Shown here one piece after another: positions 43,130-52,160 of a stretch of DNA of 64,000 bases (position 1 is its first letter; every line of letters begins with the position of its first letter). The translations under genes and the position numbers were made by a program. Location: NCBI RefSeq assembly GCF_030269925.1, contig NC_085129.1, forward strand, positions 17,351,501-17,415,500, given 5' to 3'. The notes beneath the pieces were generated by a model. The model made no database searches. It was not told the origin of the DNA and worked only from the letters and a program-made list of their open reading frames with translations. This stretch comes from Bombyx mori (taxonomy: Eukaryota; Arthropoda; Insecta; Lepidoptera; Bombycidae).

Positions 43130-43605
43130 TTCACATCTTAGTTAACTAATACGTTTTTTTTGTGGTAACTCGTTCGCTGTTTCGCTTCGAATAGAAGTGT
43201 CATTGTGTTTTTTTTTAGTTAGAAAACATTGCTGGTGGCTCGCCGGCCTTTCCAGTTTCACCAGGGCAGTTGGGCGAGCAAAGGTTCAGTCAGGAAGCTG
43301 TCTTCGTGTCGCCTACAATACATGCTTCGAGATTTTGCCAATATTTCTATAATGTTCCAAAATTTTCTCAATAGAACTAGAACGTTCGAGAATGTTCCAC
43401 ACTCGTCTTGCCTATACCGAGAACATTCCCGAGGTCATCAGAACACTCCGGATACAATTAGATTACAGCGGAAATGCTATTAAGCATTCGAGAGACGTTC
43501 CAATTGTTTCGATATCCGGTTTTGTACTATCTGACGACAGATGGCGTTACTCGTACGGAAATAAAACTTTATTTTCGTAGTCACTCGTTCGGGACATGAT
43601 AACGC
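43130..43605 (-). mobile_element. LTR (family L), second reversed copy with LINE insert
   Basis: The minus strand begins GTCCCGAACGAGTGACTACG, then AGTAACGCCATCTGTCGTCA, several AACATTC/GAACGTTC words and the distal GAAGCGAAACAGCGAACGAG. A LINE-A subfamily 2 tip with poly(A) is inserted at 43203-43305. Confidence 0.55.
43203..43305 (-). mobile_element. LINE-A subfamily 2 tip, inserted in the LTR
   Basis: Reversed poly(A) (TTTTTTTTTAGTTAG), CTGGTGGCTCGCCGGCCTTT and GGGCGAGCAAAGGTTCAGTC. About 100 bp long. Confidence 0.6.
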
Positions 43606-43850
43606 GTAAAATATTAAAGTATTCAACTATGTCATTTTCTAAAATATTATCAGGCTTTCGTAACGTGAACTAGTTTAAAACGATATATAATGTATACGTT
43701 ATAAGACCATAAATTATCTAAGGAATATCTATATATTAATATTCGAAGGAGCTTCATTGTTGCATAATGCAAAGAGCTGAATGTCCTGCGTATACAATAT
43801 AATAAGGCCTTCAGGGCGTTGTTGAAACTTCGGCCCTATTGTTTTTTTTG
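43606..43850. other. AT-rich stretch, nothing recognised
   Basis: No gene or repeat supported. Confidence 0.35.
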
Positions 43851-43854
43851 TTTG

Positions 43855-44036
43855 TTTCTCCAATGCTGATGGTCTTGAGAGACCATTTCAGCGTAACCGG
43901 GCGAGCTCACGGGGCTCAAATATGTCATTGCTAACGCGAACCCTAGCAAGAGCCGTGCTTCGCAGAATCTACAACCGGATCGGAAAGGCGACCCACTGAG
44001 ATGATCCGGCGAAAAACTCAGTGGGCTGCGTAGTGC
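43855..44036 (-). mobile_element. LINE-A 3' end
   Basis: CCAATGCTGATGGTCTTGAG, GAGCTCACGGGGCTCAAATA, GCAGAATCTACAACCGGATC, hairpin GATCCGGCGAAAAACTCAGT. Confidence 0.68.
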
Positions 44037-44149
44037 ATCAGGCATGTTCGCCAAATTCGCCGATGCACATACTGATGACTATTTCGCGACAATGCGCAAA
44101 AAGGTAGCATCCATTATGCGTAGAGTAGGAGGAAGCACGAATAACGTTT

Positions 44150-44715
44150 TATTTATTTATTGTTTACATGGGGGGACGTGCTTACAGCCCACCTGGTGTT
44201 AAGTGATTACTGGGGCCCATAGACATCTACAACGTAAATGCGCCACCCACCTTGAGATATAAGTTTTATTTATTTATTTATTTATTTATAGCTTCTTATA
44301 CTATAAAGTATAAAGGCGGACTTAATGCCATAGGCATTCTCTAACAGTCTACCTTAGGGGAGTGCAGAGATGAAGCTTGGTAGGTGTAGTGTGAAGGTGA
44401 TATTACTGAAACATAATAATATGTGTATATATAACATACATAATATTTATAGATACAAATACTCGTACTTAAATAAATACATATACATAAATATATAGAT
44501 ATACATAACTATATACATATAAAAACATATATAAACAAATATTATCAATTAGATGACTCTTAAGGTCATATACTTATACTTTTAAGGTCTCAAGTACGGT
44601 TACAACGGCTGCCCCACCCTTCAAGCCGAAACACATTACTGCTTCACGGCAGAAATAGGCAGGGTGGTGGTACCTATCCGTGCGGACTCACAAGAGGTCC
44701 TACCACCAGTAAAAA
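44150..44715 (-). repeat. Bm1 SINE split by a LINE-D tail
   Basis: 44150-44264 (TTATTGTTTACATGGGGGGA to CTTGAGATATAAGTT) and 44580-44715 (TTTTAAGGTCTCAAGTACGG to GGTCCTACCACCAGTA) form one reversed Bm1. Confidence 0.8.
44262..44560 (-). mobile_element. LINE-D 3' end, inserted in Bm1
   Basis: (TTTA)n, then AGCTTCTTATACTATAAAGT, GTCTACCTTAGGGGAGTGCA and CATCTCTGC-type sequence reversed. It stops at the codons equivalent to AGAGTCATCTAATTGA at 52146-52161. Nearly identical to 52150-52442. Confidence 0.8.
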
Positions 44716-45292
44716 ACGTCTTGAGGGTATTAGCAGAGAAACTGGATAGACCGACCCTGGTAGGATCTTCAAGTTGCAAGGTTCGACACGCTCCTTGATG
44801 AGGCTGCCAGGGATGGAATTGATAGATTTACTTAAATACTAACATAATTCATAAGTTATTTGTAATACTAACAAACTATGAGACTATGATGTCTTGAAAT
44901 AAAAGATATTTTTTTAATATATTTTTTACAATATTAGCACAATTAAAAATCGATGCCAGTTTTGAAATTTTTGAGAGTTTTGATTCGGGTCAGATCGAAT
45001 TCTGATACTACAAAGTGAACATGACTACTAGTGACTCGATCATCGAATTTATCCAATAAAAACATCCAGTCATAGAAGAATATTCATCCAAATACGGATA
45101 AGCTGTCGAAGGAAACTGCGAGCGCGATATTACTTACTGGTGGGTAGTCGGAACTCGATCTTTACCCGTAAACTTTAAGGTTTAAAAGTCTTTGAAGACG
45201 CCCTAGCCATCTCATGCATTCAAAAATTTTATTAGGTACACCGCGTGACTTGTACATCTGTTCAAATAAATACATAATATGTAATATTTCAC
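44716..45292. other. Stretch with little recognised
   Basis: No supported gene or repeat; one minus frame (45162-45344) unrecognised. Confidence 0.35.
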
Positions 45293-45294
45293 CA

Positions 45295-45478
45295 GCCATT
45301 GAGTTCCTCGCCGGATCTTCAGTGAGCCGCAATTCCGATCCCACGGTAGAAATACTACTCTTGCTAGGACTAGTGGTTGGTAAATTCTCTCAGGTTGAGC
45401 CCGTGAGCTCACCAGCTCGACAGAGAGAGAGAGAGACAATAGCTAGGATAGTCCCTTAAGCTACCAACGATTAGGGAA
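45295..45478 (+). mobile_element. LINE-A 3' end, divergent
   Basis: CCATTGAGTTCCTCGCCGGA, TACTACTCTTGCTAGGACTA, GAGCCCGTGAGCTCACCAGC, with a (GA)n run at 45422-45436. Confidence 0.6.
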
Positions 45479-45702
45479 AAAAGTCATATTACTGATCTCA
45501 TATATGGTTTACTAGTCAACTAAGATATATCCTACAACATATTTTACTAATATAATGGAAGCGTTATAATATCTTGTCGATATCGATCTGAGTTAAAGAG
45601 CGAAATTATACAAGCTTGTATCGACAACGATCTTTGACACGTGCGTAAATTTTCAAGTTAAGCAAACCTTTTGAGACACTTGAATATTTCGTTCAAAGTT
45701 AC

Positions 45703-46215
45703 TTTTTTTTATTGCCGTACAGGCAGACGAGCTATAGCTATACTATATGCCTTCGTAGGGTGCTGGAATTCTCCGGACATATTGCTCGTAAAGAGGGTCC
45801 CAACCTAGAACAGCTGATGGTGACAGGAAAGGTAGATGGCAAACGTCCCAGAGGACGCAGTCCCACGAGATGGTCGGACCAAATACGATCTTCTCTAAAC
45901 ATCAACTTCCACAATGCCCTTCATGAAGCTAAGGATCGCAGCAGATGGAGGGAAATCGTACCGGAGAAACTGATGCAGCGAGGCAGTAACGACCCTCAGT
46001 AATAAGGAAAACGACGCGAGGAGGAGGAGGAGGCAGACGAGCATACGGCCCACCTGATGATGAGTGGTTACCGTTGCTCATGGACGTCAGCAATGCCAGG
46101 GGCAGAGCCAAGCCGCTGCCTACCGTTAAGTACTCTCCACAAGCCTAATTTGAAGAAGGACATGTCATAGCGCTCGGGAAACACCGCGGAGGGGAGCTCA
46201 TTCCAAAGCCAGTAC
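45703..46215 (-). mobile_element. LINE-B 3' end split by LINE-C
   Basis: Reversed poly(A) plus GCAGACGAGC at 45703-45732, resuming at 46031 with AGGCAGACGAGCATACGGCC and running to CATTCCAAAGCCAGTACTTC. Confidence 0.78.
45733..46030 (+). mobile_element. LINE-C 3' end with a (GAG)n tail and 12-bp target duplication
   Basis: An open frame runs up to a TAA after NDPQ (46000-46002). It reads VLEFSGHIARKEGPNLEQLM, GKVDGKRPRGRSPTRWSDQI, and FHNALHEAKDRSRWREIVPE. The tail is AGGAAAACGACGC followed by (GAG)n. Both sides carry AGGCAGACGAGC (45721-45732; 46031-46042). GxxxRGRxPTRWxDQI is a C-terminal feature of RTE-like and related non-LTR polymerases. Confidence 0.8.
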
Positions 46216-46365
46216 TTCACACAAAGAGCTCAATTACAATGTGAACTGCGATTAATACTGTGCTTGTTAGCGCTTTTGGATGGGTTCAATTTTGTGAGTT
46301 TGCGTCACCGACATGCGTAATAGCAGCATATCTACTCAAACGTTCGACGAAGAGTTCAAATGGCG

Positions 46366-46533
46366 AACTAACCCATAGACATAGGCCACTGAGTTTCTCG
46401 TCGGATCTTCTCAAAGCGAAAGCTCTTGCTATGACTAGTATTGGCAAATTCGGCAGGATGAGAATCGTGAGCTCGCCTACGCGTTAGATAAACCTAGTAT
46501 AGCCCCTCCAGGTTACTAGAACAGGTAGGAAAG
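46366..46533 (+). mobile_element. LINE-A 3' end, divergent
   Basis: CCCATAGACATAGGCCACTG, TCGTCGGATCTTCTCA, tip AACAGGTAGGAAAG. Confidence 0.6.
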
Positions 46534-46587
46534 AATAATATTAAAAATATCGTTTCCAACCTTTCGAATTCTATACATTTTTCCTCA

Positions 46588-46705
46588 GGCAGCGGCTTGG
46601 TTCTGTCCCTGGCATTACTGAAGTCCATGAGTGACGGTAACTACTCACCATCGGTTGGGACGTATGGTCGTATGTATGCCTACGAGGGCCAAAATAAATA
46701 AAAAA
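46588..46705 (+). repeat. LINE-B 3' tip
   Basis: GGCAGCGGCTTGGTTCTGTC, CATTACTGAAGTCCATGAGT, GCCTACGAGGGCCAAAATAA. Confidence 0.7.
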
Positions 46706-46837
46706 CGTGGTGACGGACTGTGTTAAAAATCACATAAGAATTCTGAATCGATAATCATTTGAATTTATGTTAAAGTCCCTTTTAAAGATTGTTCGGGTCG
46801 GTAATTGCTCAAACTTTATGCATTCTGACTTTTTTGT

Positions 46838-47035
46838 TGGTAACCTAAGGGGCTATTCCAACTACGCGCGGACCGGTAGGTAAGCTCACGGGCTCAGCGT
46901 GAAAGAATTGCTAACACTGAATTTGGCTAGCGCTTCGCTGAATCTACCACCCGAAATCGCGAGCCGCTGAGAAGATGCGGCGAGAAACTCAGTGGTTTAT
47001 GTCTTTGGGCCAGTTCGCACGTCGAACTCTTAGGG
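46838..47035 (-). mobile_element. LINE-A subfamily 3, 3' end
   Basis: GGTAACCTAAGGGGCTATTC, GCGCTTCGCTGAATCTACCA, GAAGATGCGGCGAGAAACTC. Confidence 0.6.
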
Positions 47036-47182
47036 TTAGAATGTCGCTGTCTTACGAAGTGATGTCATCAAAGCTTGCGCCAAAATTATATTCAAGTTAG
47101 CACGCTACGCTCCGTTCATAACTGCTACAGTTATATTGTACTTGTGGCGGGTAGCCATCATACAACGCAAGATATTTGACAG

Positions 47183-47370
47183 ATGCCTGAATCTCGCTTA
47201 CGACATTTTCAAGATAAGCTCGCATTTAAACAAGTTCCGAACAACAACATTCGGGCCGTCGTTCTACCGAGCAATATCAGCCGCTCGGTGGAAGATCTTC
47301 CCTTTGTCATAAATTCCTACATACTATTTGCTATTCTAACGTTGTTTTGGTGGGCTTTTGAGGTTTAATT
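47183..47370 (+). repeat. Dispersed repeat F, second copy
   Basis: One frame reads RLRHFQDKLAFKQVPNNNIR; another reads DRCLNLAYDIFKISSHLNKF, RTTTFGPSFYRAISAARWKI. The second matches the frame shared with 18870 and 53318 copies. Degraded retroelement coding is the likeliest origin. Confidence 0.45.
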
Positions 47371-47694
47371 CAATGCCTATAGCTAGACACTAATTCTAAT
47401 TGTCCCTCCCTCACCCCCTTGACAGTTCTCCTTACCTCCACTCACCAAAGTTAATCTCCCTCTTGCGTGAATTGTAACTAAAGAAACGGTTTGTCATTTG
47501 ACGTTCGCCAAGTACTAAAGAAGCTGCTCAAGTGGTCGGAAAGGTACAACGTGGTCATTATCCTGCGTTAGTGATGGTTTGGTGGGGCGTGTCTTATCAA
47601 GGAGTCCCAAAAGTACATTTCCACAGAAATAAAGTTGATACACATCAACGAGTCTTCGTCTAGTTGGTGTGATCTGCACTCTGGCGTTCCTCAA

Positions 47695-47918
47695 GGCGGC
47701 ATTCTTTCTCCTCTACTATTTTAAATTTTTATTAATCTCATTACCGAAAATCTTCAATGTGCGTACCATCTATATGCCGATGATTTGCAGCTTTATGCTC
47801 AGGCTGGAGTCGATAGTGTGTCTTCGGCAGTTGGAAAAATAAATAACGACCTGTCCTACATTAAATCCTGGTCTGACAGTTTCGGCATAAGCGTGAATCC
47901 CGCCAAATGTCAGGCTAT
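47695..47918 (+). pseudogene. LINE-D reverse transcriptase, fragment before the mariner
   Basis: Encodes the fingers/palm part of the reverse transcriptase: SGVPQGGILSPLLF, an in-frame TAA (47722-47724), then INLITENLQCAYHLYADDLQ. YADD is the catalytic aspartate pair of non-LTR polymerases. The frame stops only because of the TAA and the mariner inserted after QAI. Confidence 0.8.
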
Positions 47919-48062
47919 TACCTAGTCAGGTCATAAGTATTGTCACACAGTAAAAACTTTTCTTTTAGAATGCTGGCCACAAAAAAGTTTATTGAATTCG
48001 AATTTCGAATTGTTCATGAAAATAAAAATGTATACTGTTAGAATTTTTACTCATTTTTAAAT

Positions 48063-48435
48063 ATGGAGTGGACGCTTAAAGAAGACCGTGTTGCAGTTAT
48101 TGCGTTGCATCGTTGCGGTTACGCGCCAATTCAAATTTTTAACATACTGAAAAATTTGAATATAACCAAAAGATTCGTTTATCGTACCATCAAACGATAC
48201 AATGAAGACTCTAGTGTAGATGACAGGTCAAGAAGTGGTCGCCCTCGGTCTGTTAGGACTCCAGCAGTGATAAAAGCTGTGAAGGGGCGAATTCAAAGAA
48301 ATCCCAAACGTAAGCAAAAAATGTTGGCCCTTCAGATGGGGTTAAGCACAACCACGGTGAAAAGGGTGCTAAATGAAGACTTAGGGCTTCGGGCATATCG
48401 AAGAAAAACAGGACATCGTTTGAATGCTCGTCTAA
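48063..48435 (+). pseudogene. maT mariner transposase, N-terminal part
   Basis: Starts MEWTLKEDRVAVIALHRCGY and carries the paired helix-turn-helix DNA-binding domains: FVYRTIKRYNEDSSVDDRSR, the linker SGRPRSVRTPAVIKAVKGRI, and MGLSTTTVKRVLNEDLGLRA. It is open up to the insertion point (GHRLNARL). Beyond 48435 the apparent reading frame is that of the inserted element. The protein binds the mariner ends; this half would keep that function if expressed, which could act as a titrating fragment, but that is speculation. Confidence 0.85.
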
Positions 48436-50640
48436 CAGCCTGGCCACGGGACATTCGCCGATGCGAATATTCGCGCGGTGCGAACGGCGAAGCGTCTAGC
48501 GACTAAAACAAGCGCATAGAAATGTACCTAACAAGCCACGCGCACCGGCGACCGGCGAAGCGACCGGCGAAATGTACCGAGCGAATCGCGCGATGCGGCG
48601 GGCGAGCAAAACAAATGCATGAATACGGACGGCGCGAGCCACGGAGTCGAGTGGTAGTCGCGGCGAATAGTGCAGTGATTAAATGAGTTTAGTTGTTTTC
48701 GCCGCGAAAAATTAACGCCGAAATTTTTATATTTTTTATTTATTTTTTATTTTATATTTTTAAAGTCGTCGTGGCCTAACAGCCTGGCCACGGGACATTC
48801 GCCGATGCGAATATTCGCGCGGTGCGAACGGCGAAGCGTCTAGCGACTAAAACAAGCGCATAGAAATGTACCTAACAAGCCACGCGCACCGGCGACCGGC
48901 GAAGCGACCGGCGAAATGTACCGAGCGAATGGCGCGATGCGGCGGGCGAGCAAAACAAATGCATGAATACGGACGGCGCGAGCCACGGAGTCGAGCGGTA
49001 GTCGCGGCGAATAGTGCAGTGATTAAATGAGTTTAGTTGTTTTCGCCGCGAAAAATTAACGCCGAAATTTTTATATTTTTTATTTATTTTTTATTTTATA
49101 TTTTTAAAGTCGTCGTGGCCTAACGGACGTCCGGTGCAATCGTGTTGAGCGATGCACCGGTGTTCGAATATCAGGCGGGTACCAATTTTTGTAATGAAAT
49201 ACGTACTCAACAACACTCAACGTTCACGATTGATTTCCACGGTGAAGGAATAACATCGTGTGATAAAAATGAAATCTTCAAAATAATAATTTGCGTAATT
49301 ACTGGTGGTAGGACCTCTTGTGAGTCTACACGGGTGGGTACTACCACCCTGCCTATTTCTACCGTGAAGTAGTAATGCGTTTCGGTTTGAAGGGTGAGGC
49401 AGCCATTATAACTATACTTGAGACCTTAGAACTTATATCTCAAGGTGGGTGGCGCATTTACGTTGTGGATGTCTATGGGCTCCAGTAACCACTTAACACA
49501 AGGTGGGCTGTGAGCTCGTCCACCCATCTAAGCAATAAAAAAATAAAATAGCTGAAATACTAGCTACACCAGCTATTTGGAAGTCTAGCCACCCAAAGTA
49601 TTTCTCGTACTTCTTGTGGAATTCTCCATCTATAGGTATACTCCGATTCTTATTCAAATCATGTACTTCACAATCTTTTCCAAATAATAGGTCCTGAACC
49701 AAAAAACTATTAATTTGTAAGCAATATCGAGATAATTTCGATATAGACATTTCGCTGTCGGACTTCCTTACTAGTCGCGGCGGCGAACGTGAGTACCCGT
49801 GGCCTGCAAACGGTGCTGCGCGAATGGTCGCCTCGCCCACCGCTTCGCTGTTCGCACCGCCGATCCCCGTGGCCAGGCCGTAACGGACGTCCGGTGCAAT
49901 CGTGTTGAGCGATGCACCGGTGTTCGAATATCAGGCGGGTACCAATTTTTGTAATGAAATACGTACTCAACAACACTCAACGTTCACGATTGATTTCCAC
50001 GGTGAAGGAATAACATCGTGTGATAAAAATGAAATCTTCAAAATAATAATTTGCGTAATTACTGGTGGTAGGACCTCTTGTGAGTCTACACGGGTGGGTA
50101 CTACCACCCTGCCTATTTCTGCCGTGAAGTAGTAATGCGTTTCGGTTTGAAGGGTGAGGCAGCCATTATAACTATACTTGAGACCTTAGAACTTATATCT
50201 CAAGGTGGGTGGCGCATTTACGTTGTGGATGTCTATGGGCTCCAGTAACCACTTAACACAAGGTGGGCTGTGAGCTCGTCCACCCATCTAAGCAATAAAA
50301 AAATAAAATAGCTGAAATACTAGCTAGACCAGCTATTTGGAAGTCTAGCCACCCAAAGTATTTCTCGTACTTCTTGTGGAATTCTCCATCTATAGGTATA
50401 CTCCGATTCTTATTCAAATCATGTACTTCACAATCTTTTCCAAATAATAGGTCCTGAACCAAAAAACTATTAATTTGTAAGCAATATCGAGATAATTTCG
50501 ATATAGACATTTCGCTGTCGGACTTCCTTACTAGTCGCGGCGGCGAACGTGAGTACCCGTGGCCTGCAAACGGTGCTGCGCGAATGGTCGCCTCGCCCAC
50601 CGCTTCGCTGTTCGCACCGCCGATCCCCGTGGCCAGGCCG
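48436..50640 (+). mobile_element. 1101-bp TAA element, outer copy (PIF/Harbinger-like, non-autonomous)
   Basis: Inserted in the maT transposase, flanked by TAA (48433-48435 and 50641-50643). Terminal repeats are CAGCCTGGCCACGGG (left) and the complement of CGGCCTGGCCACGGG (right). Three-base TWA duplications are characteristic of PIF/Harbinger transposons, hence the tentative class. The order is a left GC-rich block, a Bm1 SINE (from 48765), then a right block. The Bm1 is interrupted at 48779/49884 by a complete second copy. Subtracting that copy and one TAA leaves exactly 1101 bp. No transposase domain is recognised. Confidence 0.85.
48780..49880 (+). mobile_element. 1101-bp TAA element, inner copy inserted in the outer copy's Bm1
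   Basis: A complete 1101-bp copy flanked by TAA (48777-48779 and 49881-49883). It lies in the sequence GTGGCC-TAA-CGGACGTCC of the Bm1 carried by the outer copy. The join of the flanks, counting TAA once, gives back the Bm1 head seen intact in the other copies. It carries its own Bm1 (49109-49548). It differs from the other two copies by only a few bases seen by eye (for example CGAATGGCG, TTCTACCGTG and CTACACC). Confidence 0.88.
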
Positions 50641-50643
50641 TAA

Positions 50644-51311
50644 TGGACCTGAGACTGAAGAGATGCCGCGATTTGTTGAAGCGGTACGCGGGAAAAAAAT
50701 ATCGGGAAATTCTTTTTTCGGATGAAAAAATTTTTACCGTAGAAGAGAGCTACAACAAACAAAATAATAAGGTGTACGCACACAGTAGTGAAGAAGCGAG
50801 CAACCGTATTCCGCGTGTCCAACGAGGTCATTTTCCATCCTCGCTCATGGTATGGTTGGGAGTTTCTTATTGGGGCTTAAAAGAGGTACATTTTTGTGAG
50901 AAAGGTGTAAAAACGAATGCAGTTGTGTATCAAAATACAGTCCTGACGAACCTTGTGGAACCTGTTTCTCATACCATGTTCAATAACAGGCACTGGGTAT
51001 TCCAATAAGATTCGGCGCCAGCTCATAGAGCGAAGAGCACACAAGACTGGCTGGCGGCGCGTGAAATCGACTTCATCCGGCACGAAGACTGGCCCTCCTC
51101 CAGTCCAGATTTGAATCCGTTAGATTACAAGATATGGCAACACTTGGAGGAAAAGGCGTGCTCAAAGCCTCATCCCAATTTGGAGTCACTCAAGACATCC
51201 TTGATTAAGGCAGCCGCCGATATTGACATGGACCTCGTTCGTGCTACGATAGACGACTGGCCGCGCAGATTGAAGGCCTGTATTCAAAATCACGGATTTC
51301 ATTTTGAATAA
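50644..51311 (+). pseudogene. maT mariner transposase, catalytic part
   Basis: Resumes in frame after the insert: MDLRLKRCRDLLKRYAGKKY, then FSDEKIF (first catalytic Asp), RVQRGHFPSSLMVWLGVSYW, VFQ-stop-DSAPAH (second Asp) and SSPDLNPLDYKIWQ. Counting from the Asp of DSAPAH to that of PLDY gives 37 residues between, the D,D37D spacing of the maT clade. The single internal stop TAA (51006-51008) sits where relatives have Gln (one C-to-T change). The end is KACIQNHGFHFE. Total length with the first part is about 346 residues, normal for the family. Two lesions (insert and stop) inactivate it. Confidence 0.88.
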
Positions 51312-51438
51312 ACTTTAGTGTCATAAGAATCTATGTTTTGTTAAGTTCATTTTGGTATATGAATGGTTACATAATGAATAAACTTGTTTCAATTATTTTA
51401 CATTAAACATGTGACAGAATTTATGACCTGACTAGGTA

Positions 51439-52160
51439 TTGTTGGAAGTCAACGCTTGTTATATCGGTTGGATATGGCATATGTCCCATCGGTTATATAT
51501 GATGGCTCAACCATCAACTGGTGTTCAGTTGTAAAGGACCTAGGCCTACTTATTGACTCCAGTCTGAGTTGGCGAGCCCAAGTCATCTCCGTGTGTCAGC
51601 GAGTTACACTTACACTCCGTATGCTTTACCGCCTGAAGAATTTCCTTCCGCGCGAGACCAAGACAATGCTTGTTCAAACTTTGGTCTTCCCCATGATCGA
51701 CTATGGTGATGTGTGCTATTTTGACCTGAATGCAGATCTACTCAATAAATTTAACCGGCTTCTCAATAACTGCATTCGATTTATTTATAATCTTCGGAAA
51801 TACGATCACGTATCTTTTTATCGCTCCCAACTCAAATGGCTCCCCATTCGTCAACGCCGTAGCTTGCGTGCTCTCAGTACTCTTTACTCTTTGTTGCACT
51901 CCCCAAATCCACCTGCTTATTTAACTACTTCCTTTCAATACTTAGGGTCTGACCACAGCCGAAATCTTCGTTCATCTCACAATCTTCTTCTTCGCTGTCC
52001 TCCACATTGTTCTGACTTTTTACACTCTTCATTCACTATTCAGTCTATTCTTCTATGGAATGCGCTCCCACTCAAAATAAGGTCGGCCACTACACGTGAA
52101 GCGTTTAAGACGAAGGTTCGAGAACTGTTTCTCAGAGAGTTAGCAGAGTCATCTAATTGA
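51439..52160 (+). pseudogene. LINE-D reverse transcriptase, fragment after the mariner
   Basis: Continues the LINE-D frame after the mariner insertion. It includes GSTINWCSVVKDLGLLIDSS, the thumb and C-terminal region typical of Jockey/CR1 polymerases (VKDLGLLID, ...LLWNALPLKIR...), and a natural stop at 52158-52160. The stretch is open and undamaged, implying the LINE was young when the mariner entered. Truncated at its 5' side relative to a full ORF2 of about 900 residues. Confidence 0.8.

Larger units (their letters stand above)
47921..51436 (+). mobile_element. Young maT-type (D,D37D) mariner inside LINE-D
   Basis: Terminal inverted repeats CCTAGTCAGGTCATAA (47921) and its reverse complement (ending 51436) match for about 27 bp with three differences. 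The element is flanked by the TA duplication (47919-47920 and 51437-51438). Without its insert it is 1308 bp, the normal mariner size. Excision of element plus one TA restores the LINE-D reading frame exactly. It is itself split by the 1101-bp TAA elements at 48436-50640. Confidence 0.92.

Noticed and set aside
48765..50640. Simple tandem duplication or unequal crossing-over of the 1101-bp element
   Set aside because: TAA occurs at both borders of the inner unit and the Bm1 head rejoins exactly. A crossover product would not produce a 3-bp duplication in the middle of the SINE.
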